Part shown: positions 12,095 to 24,231 of the stretch, piece after piece
Layout: each line of letters begins with the position of its first letter
Numbering within the stretch: position 1 is the first letter of the stretch
NCBI GenBank assembly: GCA_022036555.1
Contig: CM039124.1
Coordinates: forward strand, 51,735,940-51,799,939
Direction: 5' to 3'
From: Microstegium vimineum
Lineage: Eukaryota > Streptophyta > Magnoliopsida > Poales > Poaceae
Length of the DNA: 64,000 nt
Position numbers and translations under genes: made by a program
The notes under the pieces: model-generated
The model's database searches: none
What the model saw: the letters and a program-made list of their open reading frames with translations, nothing else
What the model was told of the DNA's origin: nothing

Positions 12095-13155
12095 CGCAAG
12101 GCTAAAGGCGATCTAGGCTTTGCTTTGTTTGGTCTCAAGTACTAGTGGCGTCCACATGATCTGCCCGAGATGCGAGATGCAGGCGTCGAGATCCAGCACC
12201 GGCATAACATGGACATGTCTAGTACATGCACAACATTTTTTTCGTGTCTCAGACCTTATTTATTTAGATGTAATCGAATTTATATTGATCCATGTATGTG
12301 GAATAAATTAAAGTGAAACTTAAATTAAATTTCATCGTAATCTAGTATTTCAATAACATCAAACAAATGTTAAGTTACAAGTAGTTCACTGACTTCCATA
12401 CGCCGGTCAAGTGAACAACCGACAAGTAAAGGAATCTTTCTCAGATGTGCCGTGCACATGGAATAGAAGGAAGACACCAACTTGTGGGTACCACTAAATC
12501 GCGAACGCTCATTAGAAACGAAACGAGCGAACGATCTCCCGAGTCCCGACCAATCAAACTTACTTATTCCCGCTTTTTTCTATTTTCAGACGGACTCAGG
12601 GCCGCGCTTCCCGGCGTGCCGCGTCCGCCGACTAGACTAATTATTAGGGAATGATCACTAGATTCAAAATGAGCTATCAATATTTGACAACACAAAAAAT
12701 TATGTTTTTGGGAAAAAAAAAAACACAACTCCGACCGAACGCATGCGCCCACGTCCTTACCGGCTACCTTTTTTTTTTACTATGAGATGACCTCACCACT
12801 GACACGGATTAAAAAGAGACACATTTATTTCAAAATGTTATAGCTTCTAAACGGTATATTTGTTTTTTATTTCGTCTGCATCAACGTGTTCTATATGACA
12901 AGACGAATAAAACTAGACCACACTTACCTATATTTTGATTTTTTTTAATAACAACTTATGTATACTAACTTATAACATATACTCCAATTTATAACTTATG
13001 TCAAAAATTTAGAAACATAAAAGTTATAACTTATGTCAAAACTTACATACAAATTATGGAACACAACTTATGTACAACAACTTATATACAAAGGTACAAG
13101 AATTAACTTATAACTTATGTCAAAAATTTAGAAACATAAAATTTATTAAATGAAA
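12095..13155. repeat. AT-rich degenerate tandem array, left half
   Basis: No gene. From about 12950 short units built around AACTTATGT and TTTAGAAACATAAAA recur; two close copies begin near 12993 and 13112, giving a period near 119 bp. The same array continues after the solo LTR, so the LTR interrupted it. Confidence 0.55.
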
Positions 13156-13160
13156 AGAAG

Positions 13161-14435
13161 TGTCGGGTACAAAGGTAAGGGGTACCCTAAACGTGTGATA
13201 ATCTAATGCTTAACATAGCAACTATTTTTAAGACAAGATTCGATCAGCTGTCCGAGTCAATTAAGGAAGACCCATCACGCAAAGGTTTCCTTCACCGGCA
13301 ACAGGGACCGGTCGTGGGCCGGCCCATTGCAGGAAAAACAGAAGACAGGATACCCCTCCGTCTCTACCTCGACTGACGGATGAGGGTCGAACGAACGACC
13401 CCTCCGCATCTACCTCGACTGACGGACGGGGTCGAACGAACGACCCCTCCGCCTCCGTCTCGACCCCTCGAATGACGGACAGGGGTTCGATCGAACGACC
13501 CGCGCGCAGAAGGCTCGGTCAGCTCACCTGCTCCCGGTATGGGTTAAAGGGGATCCAATGCGCCTACCTGCCCCTGCCTAACGCCATGGGCGCCCACTAC
13601 CACAGTCAAATCCATCAACTCGCCGCCCATGTCTAGGACTTCCGTCAACCATATGGCCGCTATAGCCACATCGCAGGTACGGAATCCAGAGGCGCCCCCT
13701 CGAGCCATGAACAGGACAACCCTCGACTGTGTCTTCAGGGATACGACAGGGTCACGCTGGCCTCGACCCCTCTCGACCAGGGGGCTCGACCGTCGTCTCC
13801 AACCACTCCGGCATGGCTCCCGTCCAGTCCGTCCCGCGTCAACTATGGGACTCGTACCCGTCTGCAGAAGGCCGACCGCACTGCGCCATGACGTTCGGCA
13901 GCGTCCAGTCTGCCATCACCAAGCCCTAGAGCCCCAGAAGGACAAGGAGGCCACACCGCTACAACGGTCGACGTCCCACCGCAAGCATGGAGCACGAACA
14001 CGCCTCCCATGCCGCTACAATTTAGGACTCTGTACTCCCGTACCTCCCCTTGATCTATAAAAGGGGACGCCGGGATAGATGAAGGGGGGTTGATGGACAT
14101 CGGCTTAGACATTCGGACATCAGCTCTGTCCCGTATACACCACACACCCCGATTGCCTGATCAACATATTAAGCAATCAACCGACTACCTAAGATAGCCC
14201 TGCTAGCCCTAGGCCTCAGCTCATCCTGGGCACCCCCGTGTAAACCTGTTTGTACCCCCTGTACGAGCACTTCGGTGCAAGATAATACAATCCATCCTCC
14301 CCGCTGGACGTAGGGCCTTCTGTGCCCGAACCAGGATAAATCTTGTGTTCTTCTTGCATCACGTCTGGGAGAGGGAGCACGCAATATACAAATTTACTAG
14401 CCGGTGGTCTTGACCCCTGGGTCATAACACCGACA
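13161..14435 (+). mobile_element. Solo LTR, probably gypsy, with AGAAG target duplication
   Basis: A 1275 bp unit beginning TGTCGGGTAC and ending AACACCGACA, flanked by AGAAG at 13156-13160 and 14436-14440. A TATA box (CTATAAAAGG, about 14055) is followed by a probable R/U5 region, which gives the plus-strand orientation. Clusters of GAACGAACGACC-type repeats fill the left third. No internal domain is present. The gypsy assignment rests on the terminal sequence and LTR layout and is inference. Confidence 0.85.
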
Positions 14436-14440
14436 AGAAG

Positions 14441-15472
14441 TGAATTAACTTATATCTTGTACCAAAACTTATAAACATTAGTTATAAAACATAATTTTAT
14501 GTATAAAAGTTACTAAACACAACTTGTGTACATAAATAATTTAATACAACTTGTGTGCATAAGATTTTGTATTGAACTTGCTAATTCTTGCTAAGTCTAT
14601 AAAAAACAAACTAAAAGAAAATTGTATTAAAAATATGTAAGTGATTAAATACAAAAAGGAACAATTAACTTATAAATTATATTGAAATTTAGAAATATAA
14701 AAGTTATGAAATATAACTTATGTATAAAAGTAAGCAATCACAGCTTGTACATGTAAGTTATTCTGTACAACTTGTATATATAAGTTAGTCTATATAACTT
14801 ACTAACACTTGCTAAAAAGAAATAAAAAAGAAAAAAATAATAAAGTTAAAAAATATCATAAAAACTAAATAAAAATGAAAAGAGAAGAAAAATGCTAAGT
14901 GTATCAGGCCGTACACGTGAAAGTAAAAGAAAATGAACAAGAGACGTCATGTAGCTGTAGTTGTTTGAGTAGGCACACCACGGGTAAAACAGCAGGATTG
15001 TTTATTATGGTGTGCCGGAAAAAAGAAAAAAAATAGAACAAGAAAAGGAAATAATCGATTCTGGGCAACGTCCTCCGTCGTTCGCGAGATTGTGAATCGC
15101 GCGAGCGACCGCGGGATTGGAATTGCGCCAACTTGTCCCGGTTGTCTCGTCGATAGTTGAGTCGTTTCCAGGAGGAGACGAGGAGTATCTCGTGCAAAGC
15201 AAAGCAGGCCAGGCCACAACAGCCACTCGGCACTCGCCCGGACCCAGCCCAGATAGGCCCCAGGCCTCTGCAGCCCGGCGGAGCCGAGCCCGCTGGACAG
15301 GAGCGGCGATGGGCAACCTGAAATTTACACATACCCTTGCGACCACAAGAGTTATCACAACCATTTAATGTACATCCAATGATCATGATACAATCATGTG
15401 AAGGGATGGATGGATGTGGACCTAAAAATCTTTTACATCTAATAGTTGAGATGCATTGCGTGTAAAGGGATG
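14441..15472. repeat. Right half of the AT-rich array, then unannotated flank
   Basis: To about 14890 the AACTTATGT/AACTTGTGT repeats seen left of the solo LTR continue. From 14890 to 15472 there is a mixed GC-rich and AT-rich flank with no recognisable gene; open frames here show no family motif. Confidence 0.5.
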
Positions 15473-15480
15473 GATGGTTG

Positions 15481-15678
15481 CACTGGCGGAGCCAAGGCCC
15501 GGCCACCCTGGGCCAGTGGCCGGGCTTCAAGGCTGCCAGCCTGCCACTCATAGGTAGTTTAGTATGTAAATTATTTTTTTAACTCTTAATTAACACATAT
15601 TCTATCTTATTAATGCTGAAAAGATTTAGGAGCCAAGCTTTATTTGACTTTGAATGTCAAAAAAATCGTAGCTTGGTG

Positions 15679-15720
<42 letters not shown>

Positions 15721-15796
15721 GTGTGTACTTTACCACGGTTAAGTATATAACATATTTTCTCGTCCAAGCTCTCTAAAATTTCTGGCTTCGCCACTA
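15481..15796. mobile_element. hAT MITE, family with CACTGGCGGAGCC ends
   Basis: A 316 bp element starting CACTGGCGGAGCCA and ending with the complement of TAGTGGCGAAGCCA. The 8 bp TSD GATGGTTG is exact at 15473-15480 and 15797-15804. It contains an (AT)n run of about 34 bp at 15682-15715. The second member of the family is at 17515-18129. Confidence 0.88.
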
Positions 15797-15804
15797 GATG
15801 GTTG

Positions 15805-16801
15805 AGATAGCCCATGTGTCCCAAGCAGACATTGCAATCCAGTACTGGGTAGAATATCATTGGACACTTTTCATGCAAAAATCTTGAGTTTGAGTGCACC
15901 TGTGACTTTTTTTTCTCAGACACGCAAAATATTTACGTATCATTATATTAAGACAGAGAGATTGTTTATTTTACAACGACACGCCACACAGTGGCACAAT
16001 ATATATGAGGGCGGGTGATGCAAAGTACCTAGGACTTCCAAATATTGCCCCAGAGTTAGTGTGATCCACTAGCTATGTTTTTTTGTTGTTGTTTTTTGCA
16101 ATCTCCTGCGAAACTCTTCGCTAGTGCGATTCAACTAATGATATGGTTTATTGTGAATGTCATATATAAGGACTCGTTTTAGTGTGTGTGTGTGTGTGTG
16201 TGTTCAGTTCTTTTATTTAGGGCTGATCTGTGGTAGAGGTGAAATAGTTTTAGTAGGTTAAGGTTTATTGATTTATTAATAGAGCCTGAATTCACCTCTG
16301 GGCGGGGCCATTCATTTGTGTTTGAAAGTTCTAAGATCACTTGTATTATTTCTAGACAGATCCCTTATATATATTTATAGATTGGAGAGGGAGTGATTTT
16401 TTATGTGCCATTGGTGTTGGTGTTGGTGTTGCGTATACTTGCTTCCAGTGCCTTCTATATTTCACTAATAAATAAAATTTAGCCAAAAATGAACTTGGAT
16501 TTATTAAAGTACTAGCATGAATAAATAATGCAGTTTGAGTTCGGCAAACGTGAAGACCTCAACTAAACAACCGGAGTACCGGACGACGTCGAACATATAG
16601 ACCACTTTATTTATAGAACACTGAGTTTATTCATTCGTCGCTATAATAAAAAATATCGAAAATAAAAACTGAAGGTGCTGTGCTCTCTTCAGGCTTCCAG
16701 TCGTGCGCAGATGAGATGACAGCCGGGACCGAGAACAAGCACTACAAGCTAGTAAGCGCGCTCGATCGAGAGATGACAGACACCGAGGCGCGCGCGCGCC
16801 A
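15805..16801. other. Spacer with simple repeats; phytocyanin A 3' flank
   Basis: No gene recognised. A (TG)n run lies at about 16180-16202 and a short GTTGGT run near 16410. A T run followed by ACACGCAAAATATTTACGT near 15908 resembles sequence near 26820, suggesting a shared dispersed repeat. The last 150 bp is the 3' flank of phytocyanin A. Confidence 0.4.
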
Positions 16802-17342
16802 TCAATGGACGCTGACGGTGAGCTTCATGCCGGACGCGCAGTGGTCCGCGATGCCGCAGATGAAAAAGTACTGGCCTGCAGCCGGCAGCAGCAGCGTGTC
16901 GTCCCCGGTGGTCAGCGTCGTCGCGTTGCTCGGCACGGCGCACGCCGTGTAGCTCCCCTCGTCCATCACCACCACCACGTTGTGGGAGCCCGAGTTATAC
17001 ATGAACTCTGCCAATTAAGAATCGTCAGTCGATCAGTCGGTGAATCGCGAGAGCGCATCATCGTGCATGCAGATGCAGGACAGCGTTGTTCATTGGGTTA
17101 CCCAGCCGGTTATTAATTAGTAGGTGGCGACGTGGCGTACCGAGCCTGTCGTTGATGTTTAAGGTGTTGAAGCTGGCCCAGTCGTCGTAGTTCACGTCGA
17201 GGTCCCAGCCGGCGCTGTCCCCGACCACGATCACGTAGTTGTCCGCCGAGGCGGTCGCCGGGAGCAGAGCGCCAACGACGACGACGACGGCCACGGCGGC
17301 GGCGGCGGTGATGAGCAGCGCCTCATAGTTACGCGACGCCAT
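16802..17342 (-). CDS. Phytocyanin A, plantacyanin-like blue copper protein
   Basis: A small secreted type-1 copper protein, probably a cell-wall electron carrier or signalling protein like plantacyanin. Two exons on the minus strand, 17342-17141 and 17007-16802, joined by a GT-AG intron in phase 1, give 135 aa. A hydrophobic signal peptide ends near ATASA, and the mature domain begins DNYVIVVGDSAGWD. All copper ligands are present: His in SGSHNVVVV, Cys in YFICGIADHC, His five residues later, and Met in SGMKL. Disulfide cysteines are in YTAC and DHC. It ends right after the domain, with no proline-rich tail or GPI signal, so it is soluble. TATATAAA at 17498-17505 is a good TATA box about 155 bp before the ATG. 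A hAT element sits directly upstream of it. Confidence 0.9.
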
Positions 17343-17497
17343 GCATTCCGCAGAGACAGCACACAGGGCAGCTAACAGCAGCCGGGTGAGTGATCGAGTG
17401 CAGGGCTGCAGCTGGCCGGCCGGCGTTTGATCCTTCGTGCGTGAGTTGAGTTCACCGCCGGACGATGCCGCCACAGAGTGTAGCGCTCCTGCGCGCT

Positions 17498-17505
17498 TTA
17501 TATAT
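17498..17505 (-). promoter_or_regulatory. TATA box of phytocyanin A
   Basis: TATATAAA on the minus strand about 155 bp upstream of the start codon. The target duplication of a hAT element begins two bases upstream of it, so everything further upstream has been pushed 623 bp away. Confidence 0.6.
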
Positions 17506-17514
17506 GGTTTTTAG

Positions 17515-18129
17515 CAGCGGCGGAGCCGGACTTTTCGTAGAGCCTGGGCGCAGTGTGATACTAAGGATCTACAGTATTTGGCACGGATCTGGCTCGTGCA
17601 ACGAAAGTTCTGGTTTCTCACATACCCTAGTATCTTTTGTGCTGAAACTTAAAATATTTTTAAAAAACATTTGAGAAAAAAATTGTAGTGATATTTTAAT
17701 AATTTGCATTAGGATTGTGAGAAGGAATACGGAGAAGTCATATTTTTATAGCTTCGGCTCTTCTATAAAAAAATAGTTTTACCTTCATCGGACTTCTTCT
17801 AAGAAACTATTTTGTAGATGTCTACAATTAGAAGCCGGAGTCCTATCAAATAGAACCTAACATATAATGTAGAGCATTGTATATGAAAATAAAATTAGAG
17901 AACAACAATAATTTATTGGTGAAAAATCCTTCCATAATCTGTCATCCTAGTTCCTTGTTCATTTTTCTTTAACAATATGTGTGAACCAATGTCACCATCC
18001 ATATGTCCATAGCATGCTATATAAGAGGGAAATACGGAACATGCGAACAACTGCTCTGTATAGGTAGTATGTGTGCACCAGCTGAGCCCGGCTACTGGCC
18101 AGGGTGGTCGGGCCTTGGCTCCGCCAATG
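17515..18129. mobile_element. hAT element inserted next to the phytocyanin A TATA box
   Basis: A 615 bp element starting CAGCGGCGGAGCC and ending with the complement of CATTGGCGGAGCC. The 8 bp TSD GTTTTTAG is exact at 17507-17514 and 18130-18137. It is the same family as 15481-15796 but about twice as long, with no transposase frame. Confidence 0.88.
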
Positions 18130-18137
18130 GTTTTTAG

Positions 18138-18574
18138 TATCAGAGTTGAACAACGCAGCTGTTTGCATTCTTGTTCATGTTGGTGCGACCACCGCCTGCG
18201 TCAACTGCAGCGTTTGCAAGAGACGTGTGTTTTGCGGTCTATTCCAAAATAATAAAGGGAGCGTCTAACGCACGGCCGCACGCACGACCGTCTCCTACCT
18301 CACGCCCATCACTGCAACTCGCCTCCGGCCTTCTTCCTCCACGCCGGCAGCCGCGCTCCTCCTCGCCCTCGCCCCCGCCGATGACCACCACCCCACCGCG
18401 GCGAGCTAGGGTTTCGCCGGAGCTCCGCTCGCCCGCGGCGCCGCCTTCTTCCCCTCCCCGCCACCGCCGCCGCCGCCATGGCCGGAGCTCCCCCGCCCCG
18501 ACCTGGCCCAACCGCCGCTACCGCCGCTAGCTCCCCTAAACCGCTCTTTGACCTTCCCCCCCCGCCTGGCCTAC
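18138..18574. other. Displaced phytocyanin A upstream region and GC-rich flank
   Basis: Sequence at 18182-18245 matches the upstream regions of the other two phytocyanin genes, so this is the original distal promoter of gene A. From about 18270 the sequence is GC-rich and codon-like, but no protein family was recognised. Confidence 0.5.
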
Positions 18575-21500
18575 TGTGACACCCTGTGTCAAGCTTGCAT
18601 TATGATCATCATTAGCCACTAAGCACATCATTTCATTGCATTCATGTTTGCATATGCTATCATCTCATGTGTGTGTTTATATGTTTTGAAACTAGAATTG
18701 AATAGGTGTTTCGTGCTTAATCTTGTGTTTAACCTGTTTAGTTAAACCTTGCTTTGCTTAGAGTAAAAGTGTGGTTTGTTTGTGTTTAGTTACCCTGCTT
18801 AGTTTTATCAAATAAAAGAAAATGGAAAAGGAAATCAAAATCGAGACAGGCCGAGCTCCACCCCTCGACCTCGACCCCACCGCTCGATGACGGACCGAGG
18901 GTCTGAGCGAACGACCCCGGGCCAGAGGCTCGACCGAACCCGAGGCTCGATCGACCAGTCAGTCTATCGACGCCCCACCCTCGAGTGCTACCCCTCGACT
19001 TCTACCCTCGACTTCGACCCCTCGAAGTTACGGACCGAGGCTTGGAACGAACGACCCCGCACGGAAGGCTCGACCGAGTCGGAGGCTCGATCAGCCGATC
19101 GACCCTACCCTCGATATCGACCCTCTCCCGCACGCTCGACCGCACGCACGTGTCGCGCACGCTCGCGCGCACTCACCCGACCGCGGCTGAGCCGTACGTC
19201 GGAGTCATCCGCCGCGTGGCCGCCGATGCCTGATCGCGGAAGTGGAACACGCCATCGCCGCCGCTTCGGCTCTGCGCCGACATCGCTGTCGCTGCTCGCG
19301 CTGTCTCACTCAAATCCAAGTTAACGGCGCTAGGACCAAGTCGGCTCCGCTTTTCCGACGCTGACGTCCTGCTTCGCCGCCGCAGACCTGCCAGCCGCGC
19401 GCCGCGCCGTCGTTTCGCTATAACGCCGCCGCAGTGCCGCGTCCAATCAGCGCCCCGCCTTGTCTCTTTCGCATTCAAGCGCGAATCCGCGCTAACGGCG
19501 CGTCGACCAAGTCGTGATCCGCTCTGCGCCGCCCGCCGCAAGCACGCCAGCGCCGCTGCCACCACCGCGCCATCGCGTCACGTCCCCTCTAGCAGCGCCG
19601 GTCGGCCATGACCAAGCAAAGAGGAGCGCCTATACCTCCTCCACCTCCCTGCACTCGTCCGCACTCATCCGCACTCGCGCAATCGCTCGCAGTTCTTTGT
19701 TCTTCTTCGCACCGAGAGCTCCGAGCACCGCCAGCACCTTCTTCTTCAATCCACCACCACCCAAGCTCCTTTGCTCAATTCCTCTCGCACTAGCCTTCGC
19801 TTTCGTCCCGCACCCACGCTGCTCGCCTTTGTTTCACCAGCCGTGGACTCCAGTCGCCGGAACGTTTTCGCCGTTCTTCGACTCCGAGTCGCCACCGCAC
19901 CGATCAACCAGCGTTCGCCGTTCACCGTCTCGTCTCCAACGCCTCCATCTTCGTGGACGCTTCGCCGGAGTTAACCGAGGTGAGAACGCCGTTCCGCTAG
20001 CTTCAGTTCGACCCGTGTCGTCTCAGCACCGTTGGTCGTGCGCCTTTGCCGCCGCCACGGAGCTTGCACGTGGACAAGTGTCCACAGAGCCTCTCTGGCT
20101 CAGCTAGCCCTCGAGCCGCACTCACCACATCACCACGATGCTCACGCACCACAGCGCCAAGTTTCACATCGCCGGTGATCACTTCGCCGTGTCACACCGC
20201 CGTGTTGCACCGCCACCGCACACCGTCGACCCCTCCCACGGTCGCGTCAGTTCAACCAACACCACCAGTGGATGCGCGTAAGTCATCCCGAGCCTAGCAC
20301 AGCCAACCCCACCGCCGAAGACTTCACCATCGGCAAGAACACGTCGATTCGCACCATTCTCTGTTCTGCTCGACGATCGTTGGACCTCGAGTAATCGAGG
20401 GTCACGCCCGTCCGTTGCCTCGAGTGCCTCTGCGTGCCTCGAGCCCGTCCCGAAATGATTTCCTATTCTCGTTTTCGGTTGTATGCCATGCTTGTTTGTT
20501 TGTATCTAGAGTTTGGGTAAAGTCTTGTTGCTAGTTTCTGTTTAGAATAAGTTTTAGCCTGTGTTGTCCTGCTAGCTAGTAGCTCTAGTAGCTTGTGGTA
20601 GTTCTTTTGGTGTAGGCTTAGAATCTCTGTTAGTGTGTTAAATCCTGTTCAAGCATCATCCCTGCACCATTCAGTTATTTATTTATGCATTGCAATCATT
20701 TAGGATCCGTGGAGGAACATCAGGAGACCACAGAGACCGAAGTCCAGGAGGTACAGGAGCTGTACGAGGAGTACCACGAGCTCGACACTAACCTTCCTGA
20801 GTGCCCTGACCACCAACCCTCCACCTTCTCTCAAGGCAAGCCCCGGAGCATTCTTAAGCCTCCCAGTTTTTACAATTAATCTACTTGAGTATTTTATACT
20901 GTGATGCATTAGGTGATAGGAGTTGTTTTGGAATCCCAAATTGATGCATTACCTTCCTTGATATTTGTTTTACCTACCTTGTTACCCTGTTAATAAGAAG
21001 TAAAAGCAACCGCTTAGCATGCTTAGATATAATGGTTACCTTTCTTTTTATGTTCTGTATTATCCCTTGTGGGTAATACTATCACGGTTGGCTATATTCG
21101 CTATCGTGGAAAGAACCTATGATAGTAATGAAATACGGTCAACTGGAAGGCAAGTGCACCAAGTGGTCAAGACTTGGGGACAGTCCGTCCGTTGGATCGT
21201 GTAGGTTTGTACACATGGTGGCCCTCTTACATCTTTGAATGCGCCCTTTCGCATAGGGGCCGTCGGGAGTGTCGACCCCGAAGCCAAGTAAACACTGTCC
21301 GGGCCGGAGCTCGCTCTGCTGTGAGCACCCCTCTAGACTGTAGGCATGATCTGCCCCGTGGTGGCCATCTATTTTCTACAATTGGGGTGGACCAATGCAA
21401 GCCCGCATTGTTTACCACCTGGACTTTGTTGAGCGGTAACCTAATGCTGACCCGACGGGGTAAAGCATGGGCGTGTGTTAAAGGTAATCTTACCAGCTGG

Positions 21501-22316
21501 TGTACATCGATTCGAATTGCCGCCCCCACTGGATATGGGGGATTATGCTGAGCTTCACCACGGTACAACTCTATGTGACATCTTAATGGTTCTACTAAAA
21601 TGTTGATGAAGGAACTGGATATATGTTACTATATTGTTTGAGTAGTATCAAGTGTGTGCTCTAGTATAGATGCAATAACCTAGAGATAATTAGTAGGATA
21701 AAAGATGACTGCTCAACGCATCATTAAAGTAAACTCCCTTAATTTAAGCATTTCCGCAAAGTAAAGCTTACCCAACTCCAGATACAGCCGTGCATATCCT
21801 TGGAGTCTTTATTTTCAGTTAGACGGGTAAGTCTAGCTGAGTACATTCCTGTACTCAGGGTTTATCCCGTTTGTTGCAGATGACCAAGTATACATCGGCT
21901 ATTGTAAGCACTGTCTCTATCCTTTCTACGGAGAAGAGGAGTAGGTCTTGGGCAAGGTCTTCTACAAGCTCATCTTTTGTTGTTGTCGGACCTGACGTTG
22001 TGGGCACCCCTGTCTTTTAAAACTTCCAAGTTCAGTTTCAAACAATGTTTTTATTCGGCCACAGGTGTAGTGGTGTAAGTACTACTTTTATTTGGAACAA
22101 GGTGTTGTAATAACTTTATTTCGTACTTTAAGTATTTTCGGTTGATTTGTGACTCGTTCGAATGTGTATCCCTGAATGTACGCGATCCTGAGTTCATGTA
22201 AGAAATCCTTCGAGATTTCCGGACTACCGGGATTATATGGGCTCAAGTGTTTTAAGTGGTAGCTAAGTCAGCTACATTAGCACTTGATCTCTTATAATCT
22301 GGGCGGTTCCATCACA
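18575..22316 (+). mobile_element. Probable 3.7 kb gypsy solo LTR
   Basis: The unit begins TGTGACACCCTG and ends TTCCATCACA, so the ends are TGTGA...TCACA. Flanking pentamers CCTAC (18570-18574) and CCTCC (22317-22321) match at four of five bases. There is no gag-pol and no internal LTR boundary. The right part contains GAGTACATTCCTGTACTCAG followed by a TTGCAGATGACC stretch, resembling Tekay/Del-type LTRs, which are typically 3-4 kb. Long open frames inside (for example 19514-20107) are low-complexity and match no protein. The boundaries are credible, but the imperfect TSD lowers confidence. Confidence 0.6.
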
Positions 22317-22321
22317 CCTCC

Positions 22322-22735
22322 CTCCCTCCCCCGACCGGCCGACAACTATATCCCACCGGAGTTGGAGAAGACAAGAAGAAAGCTCGCCGGAACCCTACAT
22401 CGAAGGAGAACCCAACTGGCCAGATCCACCACGGTCGTAGGGAGAGAGGGGGATGGAGGGAGAGGAGAGTTCTTGCCGCCGCCGGATCCGCGTCCTCGCC
22501 GGAGTTGGAGAGCAGGTCGCCGGGGAGAGAGAGGGAGCGAGAGGAGAGAGGAGCCGCGGATGGCTCGTCTGCAGGTGCTGAGGTGCGGGTGCGGGTGTGA
22601 GAGCCGGGACGGGAGCCATGCGGGTGCGCGTGCGCCTGGACTAAATCACGCACAACTTTAACAAAGTCAATACCAATAATAAAACTTCTGATGTAAGCAT
22701 TGACGGAGGGGAAAAATATTTATTTCACAATAATA
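22322..22735. other. GC-rich flank right of the gypsy LTR, no gene recognised
   Basis: Codon-like GC-rich sequence to about 22640, possibly the continuation of 18270-18574 before the LTR inserted. Neither side gave a recognisable protein. Confidence 0.3.
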
Positions 22736-22738
22736 TAA

Positions 22739-23660
22739 GAGCATCTCCAACAACTCCTTAAAATTTACTTGGCAAATCCTATGGTTTAGCAAGTTGCTAA
22801 AATGTTTGGCAAGTGAAAAAAATGTCTATCTCCAATAAGTTGGTATTTCAACTTGGCAAACTTCACAAAAGAGGTCCACCCGGTCCATCTCGTGGCTGGA
22901 TCCGGAAAAAAAAACGCCGCGGGGAAGGGTGAGCGCCGCCATCTGGTCGAAGCCGCCGTCGGCGTGAGCTCTCACGCCGCCGTGTGGGCGATCAAGCCCT
23001 GCTCCGATCCGCGAGATCACGCCACAAACTGTCGGTCATCTTCCTTTGCCGTACACTAGAGGAATTTATTGAGGCGCACAAAAGAATCCGAGACAAAAAC
23101 ACACATGAACAGTTGAAAGAAGATCTCATCGAACACCTCTGGAACCATCATCCAGATTTATATTAGCTAGTCATAAGCTTGTTTACATTTTGTATTATTC
23201 ACAAATACATTTCGTAGACACTATTGCCGGGTTGATTGCAAGTATTTTTTATATAAAAAAATGCAGCTGATCGTCACAACACTTTGCACTTTGCACGTTG
23301 TAATCATCACGTCACAGCGTGTCTGTCCCCTTGCCGATCGTTACAGTGTGACAGCTGATGCCAATCGTTACACTATGCAGGATCAGCCGAGCAGCACAAC
23401 GACAACTCTGATCACCAACAGTCCGATCACCAACAGTCCATGTCCTGGCACGCGCGGGAGATGCCATGCGGGCGCGGGAGGGAATGCGAAAGATTTACCA
23501 AGTTGCTAACGAGTACGGAGATTTACCAAGTCCGAGGCGATGTGTATCAAGTTGATAAATATACCAAGTAGATTTAAGGAGTTGTTGGAGAGGTGTTTTT
23601 GTGTTTTTTTTATAAAAAATTAGAATACCAAGTGGATTTGAGAAGTTGTTAGAGATGCTC
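22739..23660 (+). mobile_element. PIF/Harbinger element with transposase 3' remnant
   Basis: A 922 bp element beginning GAGCATCTCCAACAACTCC and ending with its imperfect complement (GTTAGAGATGCTC), flanked by TAA at 22736-22738 and 23661-23663. The interior at about 23044-23166 encodes LEEFIEAHKRIRDKNTHEQ and then DLIEHLWNHHPDLY before a stop. This looks like the C-terminus of plant Harbinger (ALP1/HARBI1-like) proteins; the family assignment is from memory of that motif. The rest of the transposase is absent. Confidence 0.7.
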
Positions 23661-23954
23661 TAACTTCTGATCGAGAATTGCGGTGTCCATTTTACAACTT
23701 CTTTTATATATGACTCTTTAAATTTAATTTTAGTAGTTTTTATCCCGCCTAGTTCACTCTATACTTTTTTTAACATGGAAATAATCTTAGACCTTTTGAA
23801 TAGCCTGCCTACCTCACTAGCTATGCATCTCTTCGTTTTACAGGGTCTATTGGACTACTCTAATATTATGTATTTCACATAGTAACAAAATGAATAAATT
23901 TGGCTAGTTTTTATGACTAATCTATTAGATATGCTCTTACAAATTGCTTTGTAA

Positions 23955-24228
23955 CAGCATCTCCAAAAGACTCTCTATATTCTTCCTAAATGCTGAGAAT
24001 TAAAATTTAGGTGAAAAATTACCCACTAATAGTTTTTCTAAATGTTATTCAAATATAAACATCTTTTATTCCGATTTTTTCGCTAACAAAAAATAGAAGA
24101 CAAAAAAGTGCACACAAGATATAGAAGAACTCTTGGAGAGCAGAAAAATATAGAAAATATTTTTTATATAAATAACTCTCTAAATGATAATTTAGAGAGT
24201 GAGATTTAGAAAGACTTTTAAGACGCTC
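23955..24228. mobile_element. Tourist-like MITE
   Basis: A 274 bp element starting CAGCATCTCCAAAAGACT and ending with the imperfect complement (AGACTTTTAAGACGCTC), with TAA at 23952-23954 and 24229-24231. Its ends resemble the Harbinger element at 22739-23660, so it is probably a related deletion derivative. Confidence 0.65.
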
Positions 24229-24231
24229 TAA

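Noticed and set aside
19514..20107. A 197 aa open frame
   Set aside because: Lies inside the probable gypsy LTR, low complexity, no gag-pol motif.
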